Below, piece by piece: positions 58,115 through 64,000 of a stretch of DNA of 64,000 nt. A model generated the notes under the pieces. That model did not search any database and was not told where the DNA came from. It saw only the letters and a program-made list of their open reading frames with translations. The DNA lies in assembly GCA_030407085.1 (NCBI GenBank), contig CM059587.1, forward strand, positions 45,048,501 through 45,112,500, in the 5' to 3' direction. Position 1 is the stretch's first letter, and every line of letters starts with the position of its first letter. Source of the stretch: Trichopria drosophilae. Taxonomy: Eukaryota; Arthropoda; Insecta; Hymenoptera; Diapriidae. The translations under genes were made by a program, and so were the position numbers.

Positions 58115-61055
58115 CGGTTTTATAAATTTTTTATGCATAAATTGATTAAACACAATGTCATACTTCATGACTAAGATTATGCAAAAATTGTGAAAGCTAC
58201 AGCGATTATGAAAATGGACAACGACATCATATTTATTACACCTTAGACTGTTTAGAAATGGATTTTGTTTTATTTTGTTAGACTAATTTAAATCAAGACA
58301 AAGGTTTTCCTCTTTCTGGCAGCCTGGGAAAAGTCCAAAATGACAAAGATCTTCGTCATTGAATACTATGTAAACAGTTCACACTTCCATTTACAGATTC
58401 TATTCAATACCTTTCCTCGGATTTATATAAATATTATACACATTCTGACTAAATTTGACTACATACTATTCTACTAACCTGCATATTTTATTAGGTCCCC
58501 AACTAAATATCACCTGTTATAGTATCCACACTACAGTAGTAGAAGAAATTAAGAAAATTGCTAGCGTAATAAAATCTATAAATTCCTTTGATTCGATTTG
58601 CAAAAAATAGTTGCAAATGAACGGCACATTTAACTGTAATTATTACCAATTACAATGAAACCACAAAAAACATTAATAATTTGTATTCAAAGCTCGTAAC
58701 ATAAAAAGTTATCATAATTTTCCAGGCAGATTTTTTAAACTTACCTTATGCTCCGACTCGATAAAGATAAATTCACATATCTACATAGTCTACTATTTGC
58801 ATTCATTTTTTGTGCAATTATCTGCACATTGAAATATTAATGTGTATTTTGACTGACGTGTAGTGCAAAATAAAGTAGTCCATTAATATCTGAATAAGTA
58901 ATGAATGAGATTTACAATTATCAACAACAGTAAATCAAACATTTCCTGAAATCAACTTGATCAGTTAAAATAGATTGGGTTCGAACGAATGTAGGGCATG
59001 CTACAATAAATATTTAGTGACTACCCACTCGATAATATTCCGTATACAAAGGAAGTCGAACAATGTACTTCACAAAACCTCCATTTTTCGACTTTTTCCG
59101 ACTTCCGTACGTGATTGGAGCGAACAATTTAGAGTGAAGCAGTATAATAATCCTTTGCAGTGAACTAAATTTAACTTTAGCATATTTATTAATTCCTTTG
59201 TCTAACTTTTAAAATACATTACCTCGTTCTCTCACAATAAATATTAATATAGTCATTAAAAATACTACCTTCAAAGGTAACTGACACGCAAAAATTCATG
59301 ATCGAAAATTATAAAGCTCAGATATAATAAAACGTGGAAATGTGAATGTAAGTATACAGTATTATCTATAAGTTAAGAAGATCTTGGTATTTTTTTTGGT
59401 CATTATAATTAGAATTATGTACAATTACATATATTCGAGTGTGCTCCATTGCGAATACGAGAATTTGATTCGAATAAATAAACATAAAAATGCACGAATT
59501 TGCAAAGTTCGTCAAGTACCAAGCTTCAACCTGATTTTTAATATGCAACTTGTAAGACGTAATTACACCAAGTTCTTTTTTGCCTTTCTAGCATACTTTT
59601 TCTAGACACAAACTGTCATTAAATACTTTTCTGCAAGAAAATGGTCCTCTACATTCGTACAACCTCTTATGTGCTAAATGTGAAATAATTCCATACTTGA
59701 AAAAATTGCATTTTCCTGTTTCTAAATGACTCTAAGTCGAGTAATTTTCAACGATTATTTTATATGTTATATATTTTATTATATGTCATTATATGTGTTT
59801 AATTTCTATAGATAAATATCTATTAATCAACGTGTCATAACACTTGGCATGTGGCTTAACATTTCACGATGACCGGTTCATTCCATCATTAATTATTCAG
59901 GAAGTCATGAACCAGTTTTACTTTGACACAAAAACATCGAAAACAGATAAATCAAAAAACTGATATCGAATAAACGTTCCTACAAAATTTGACAATATAA
60001 AAGTCAACCTTTTCAATAATAGAGCATGTACAAAAGCGTATATTTTATCCGAAAACAAAACATTCAAAATGATTATGGATCTGCTACATTTGAGATCAAA
60101 TAAAAATATTACCTTTGATCGAATTATATTTGGAATATTTTATAATTTGTTAATGGACAAGGCACAAAATTATAGTTACAACACATTGCAATACATTCAA
60201 CATAATTTCCAAGTAGATTACTATTTTATGGAAGAAATATACAATAAAAAATGAAAACTACATATTTTTACACGGATTGTTTAAATGGTAAGCATTTCGA
60301 GTTTCGGATAAAATAATGCATGAGTGATTCCTTTCATAGAAATGATTCAAACTAAAATCTCTACATTTTACTTATACCAGACCGACAAAATTACATGGTT
60401 TTGCTAAACGTATCTATATGACATATTATCTGCAGTTAATGTACAATTTTATAATTAATTAATATGACTGTATGGACTAGTTTATTCTACGCATTTGATA
60501 CCAAACGGAGAAGTAACTAAAAATATAACACAGAGAAATAAATTAAATGAACAAAAAAGAATGTTATAATAAGGAATAAATATGTTAGTATTTATTATAA
60601 TACTTATTATAATATTGTGCAAGGTATGTTGCTCATAGAGAAATTTTCGGACATTGAAAAAAGAAATTCGTTAATTTAATACAGGTGTGCAATTATTAAT
60701 AATAATTATTAGCGTTATCGGTTTGTTTCTTTCAGCAGCACACTTTCTTCCTACTTTATTTAGATGTTTAATAATCATGAACTATAAACAAATATAAGAA
60801 AACACGTCATCAAAGAACAGTTTCATGGTAATTCATTCCTCACTTTATATGGAACTTTCTCACTTTATGCACCTTCTTGTAAATATTGAAATGTTTTGGG
60901 TATTAAAGGTAATCAATCATATACGCATAAACAGACCAACTTCATGCATAAACATTAATATCCTAATAGAATGTAGTATACGGGGAATGACCCCGTTTAT
61001 AATTTCAAATATAACTTTCTTATCCCAACTTCGCTTTCATACATAGGATTTGCTT
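58115..61055. other. Gene-free AT-rich stretch
   Basis: No exon, RNA gene or element was supported. Confidence 0.55.
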
Positions 61056-61059
61056 CTAC

Positions 61060-62400
61060 ATATCTAATCGAATACCGGATTAATCCTTGTCCACTTTTCA
61101 AATCCCTGCATGAACAATCCCATTCAAACCGATTAAACTTATGACAATGGATTTTAATCGTAAATACGAGACTCTAATTCACCGATTGTTTCCTATTAAC
61201 GAACTCCTGTCGAATTTAATGAGTAGTTACCAGAAGAAACGGAGTCAAACCCATCTGGTTTATTGCAGACAAGGTTAAATGGGATTCAATAGGTAGGCGT
61301 TAATTCAATGGTTTTCTTTAGGAAGCTGTGTGACGGATCGTTAATGGTATTCAATCAGAAATTATTCTGGCTTAATCAAATCCGATTCTATCGGATTGAT
61401 TATAATTTTATAGTAAATAGGACTTAATCCTAAATGCGAAACTCAAAATGACCGATTCCTTCCTATTGACTGACTCCTACCTGTGGTTAGCAGAAGAAAA
61501 TGAAACATAATACATTGGTTGAATGGGAATGGAATTCAATAGAAAATGTATTCACTCCACCATAAAAATTAAGGATGTCGAATTGAATGGGATTCTATCT
61601 AATGGGACTATGTGTGGCTAATAGTATTTATTATAATTTGATAGGATATTTCCCCGTTCCTTTACCAATGGGATTCGATCCGATTTTTTTGAACGTGAGT
61701 TTAATAGGCTTTAATGGGAAATGAATGCACGCCAACATACATGGACATCTAGATTGGTCTTTGCATTTACAAATAATTAGGATTTAATAGGAGATTAGCG
61801 GCGTCTAATTGAATGGGATTCTATCAGGCTCCGTGTATCAAACTTTCGCTTTCAAAGTCTGGTTAAATCTCATTGATTCTGAATCTAGGAAGTTCCCGAT
61901 TAATTGCGATTGGACAATTGCGTAGAAAATCGGACTGATCCATAAAGCCTGACACTAATTACTATATTAAATCCCACTGAACTGTCTCTTTCAGAATCAG
62001 ATTAAATCTCATGTACTCCGGGGATGGGGATTTCCTAATAAATTTTCATTGAACTGCTACTCCCAAAATCGGATGGAAACCAATTGGTCCTGGAAGGAAA
62101 AATTTCCCCATTAAATTCCATTAAATCCTATTGGAATCTCACTTTCAAAATCTGATAGGTTCTCATTAAAGGTGTAACTAGGAATCCTCTGTCTTATTCA
62201 TTCTTGACATTCTATACATTCCAGTTGAATTTCATTTATATTTAATAATCATTCCTGTCCTATGTCTTATTAAACACGCATTCCTATTTGAATCTTATAA
62301 AATCTCATTAGCTTTCAATGGGATGAATTTGATTCTCATTGACCCGATTCAATCCCATTAAATTGGAAAGGGTTTGGGTCGGTTTTTATTAGTCTTAATA
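61060..62400. repeat. Degenerate repeat field based on AATGGGATTCAAT / ATTGAATCCCATT
   Basis: Dozens of variants of (T)TAATGGGATTYAATAGG occur. In the left two thirds (to about 61830) GGGATT-type words dominate the plus strand (e.g. GTTAAATGGGATTCAATAGG, AATTGAATGGGATTCTATC twice). From about 61860 the complementary words dominate (TTAAATCTCATTGATTC, GATTCAATCCCATTAAATT). A longer direct repeat about 275 bp apart (about 61144-61240 and 61418-61502; shared ACCGATT..TTCCTATT and GACTCCT..AGCAGAAGAAA) suggests an old tandem array with a longer period. No coding potential. Confidence 0.65.
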
Positions 62401-62927
62401 TATAAAACTCAGTTGAGCCAGTTATAGGGAAATGCTTGCAAGATTTCGCCACAAATCTTGTTTGTTTATAACTCGTAACAAAATCAGTATGTTATTAATA
62501 TGCACATGCCACCGGAATAAGGGCAGAAATAAATAAGTAGCCAAAATTGACCATCTGTAATATCGCCCATTAGCTGGCTATTCATATAAAACATGAAAAA
62601 CTGGAGTAAAAAATTGCTCCAAAGTGGGAGGTTGGGAATGGGGATAATGGATATTACTACCCACTTCTCACAAGCATATGGATAGGGGATCGACAAAATT
62701 AATTGGCAGACATTTAAATTGGCTTGAAATCCATATTATATAGGATTGAAAAAATCGGAATGTTTTCGTCTATTATGGCGATTACGGAGATGAGGATGAA
62801 TACTATGATCACGATAATATCGATGATAGCACATTTTTATTGAGTACCTTTCTGTACTTGGTACTATTTTTCTTCAGTTCAATGAGCTTCAGATTATTTA
62901 CATTATATCCACTGTAATATTACGTAT

Positions 62928-62944
62928 TTTTTTTTTTTTTTTTT
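62928..62944 (+). repeat. T homopolymer
   Basis: Run of about 17 T. No element boundaries were recognised around it. Confidence 0.8.
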
Positions 62945-63184
62945 GCTTTATTTCATCATTTTTACACTAATACAAAGGTGGGTTCTAATACGATTATTCA
63001 CACAATATTGCATAATAGTTAATTTTATTCCATAGACGTTTTTCGTCTAACCGAAAAATCTCCAGAAAAGTTCACTTCGTATCAAGGAAAAAGACAAATT
63101 GAAAATTGAACGCATTGAAATGTATCATCACAAATCTTTATAACAATCCAAAACAAAAAAAAAAGGAAAAAATATAGCGCTCCA

Positions 63185-64000
63185 TTGATTCACAAATGTA
63201 TGTCGAGACAACCCGTTCGTGTTCGCGAGACAAATCAAATAAGCGGACCCACGCTTCTGTACGTTCATTTTCTAACTACTAATTTTACCAACGACGTGAT
63301 ATACTTAAACATCCCGAAAGAAAGAGAGAAAATTCATTTTATACTTTACGTTCGACGTAGCGGAAATACTTTAACGTCAATGGTGTTGAATGGACGCGTG
63401 GTTGATGAATTCTGACTTCTTGGCGATTAGAATTTGTATCGTAACCGATCTGTCAATAAATTGCCGGCCTGCGCCGAACTCAACATCCTAATTGCCGGCC
63501 TGCGCCGAACTCAACATCCTAGACATCTCCTGCGTAGTGCACCAATTGCCACACGTACCAATGATCGTTTTCTTTTGGATACGATCTCTAAGTTTCTCCA
63601 AATACAACTCGTCGACGCCAGAACTGAAAATGTCGCACGAACCCAGAATTCTGCTTTCGAAAGATAACGATATTCACTTTTATCTTTAGAGTGTTCACTC
63701 ACCGGGACCCCGACCGGTTTGGTCGAAGTCGAAAAATAAACAGCGCCTTGTACATAAAATCAGGAATCTGCAAACGCCATTTTGATGAAGCACCGTCGGA
63801 GATTTTTGGCTGAACTTCTACGGGCAGGCTTTGCGTCGTCCTTCGTCAAATTTGCCGTCTCGTCGTAGATTCATACTACGTTCCGATTGAATAAAAAGAA
63901 AGAATAACTCGATCAATCTCGATTCGCGGCTACCTGATGAGTGTGTTCCCGTTTTTCGGGGGCGAAGCTCTTCCCTCAAGCGTTCCATTCCCCACCTTTC
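63185..64000. promoter_or_regulatory. CpG-richer segment at right edge, candidate promoter/5' exon
   Basis: CpG-containing words are frequent (TCGCGAGAC, CGACGTAGCGG, GCGCCGAAC, CGACCGGTTTGGTCG, CGTCTCGTCGTAG), in contrast to the AT-rich DNA to the left. Several overlapping short frames occur without a recognisable domain. It may be a promoter or untranslated exon of a gene that lies to the right or of an isoform of the gene at 49731. Strand is undecided. Confidence 0.3.
63460..63521 (+). repeat. Perfect 31-bp tandem duplication
   Basis: The 31-bp unit, starting ATTGCCGGCCTGCGCCGAAC and ending CTCAACATCCTA, occurs twice head to tail without a mismatch. It is either a very recent duplication or an assembly artefact. 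Confidence 0.9.

Noticed and set aside
1..64000. CRISPR arrays, rRNA genes, bacterial operons or prophage
   Set aside because: No regularly spaced direct repeats, rRNA-like sequence or prokaryotic gene organisation was seen; intron structure shows a eukaryotic genome.

Overview
This window is eukaryotic nuclear DNA, very probably from an insect. It is AT-rich, split genes have GT-AG introns, and short DNA transposons, foldback elements and a tRNA-derived SINE are dense. A hymenopteran host is plausible but not established from this sequence. No bacterial operons, ribosome binding sites, CRISPR arrays or rRNA genes were seen. Most open frames of 60-150 codons look like chance openings, repeats, or shadows of purine-rich tracts.

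Three host genes can be supported. (1) On the minus strand, 2595-2720 is the first coding exon of a gene resembling lysophosphatidylcholine acyltransferase (LPCAT). Its GC-rich upstream region lies at about 2721-3520 and the rest of the gene lies off the left edge. (2) On the plus strand, 8851-13363 is a complete five-exon gene for a 199-residue protein that I align to AIRIM/C1orf109 (DUF4477 family), a subunit of the AFG2-containing 55LCC ribosome-maturation ATPase complex. Its third intron has a textbook U12-type donor and branch site. (3) On the plus strand, 49731-49996 is a strong 5' coding exon of a gene I could not name. The gene must continue to the right, across an intron that contains mobile DNA.

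The rest is repeat-derived or featureless. Region by region: 1-2500 has two MITEs, one TA-flanked and one with an 8-bp duplication. 3.7-4.1 kb is a 5'-truncated non-LTR element. 7.2-7.4 kb is a SINE with a perfect 14-bp target duplication. 8.0-8.45 kb holds two MITEs just upstream of AIRIM. 13.99-14.39 kb is an unassigned, frameshifted coding remnant. 18-20 kb has copies of a dispersed repeat. 22.0-22.6 kb is a foldback. 25.15-25.72, 29.75-30.49 and 40.58-41.87 kb are TTAA-flanked, piggyBac-like non-autonomous elements, the last with arms of about 500 bp. 32.9-33.5 kb is a near-perfect palindrome built from two pogo/Tigger-like MITEs. 46.6-47.3 kb is a broken minus-strand coding remnant. 51.9-53.0 kb is a TIR element carrying a broken two-exon gene of an arthropod SWIM/YqaJ-type mobile family. 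55.4-55.9 kb has four alternating copies of a unit of about 100 bp. 57.7-58.1 kb is a small array of the dispersed repeat. 61.1-62.4 kb is a degenerate repeat field that flips strand half way. 63.2-64.0 kb is a CpG-richer segment that may be a promoter.

No evidence was seen that the host genes act together in one pathway. The most notable signals are the U12-type intron in AIRIM, the foldback and alternating-repeat architectures, and the captured or residual transposon gene.
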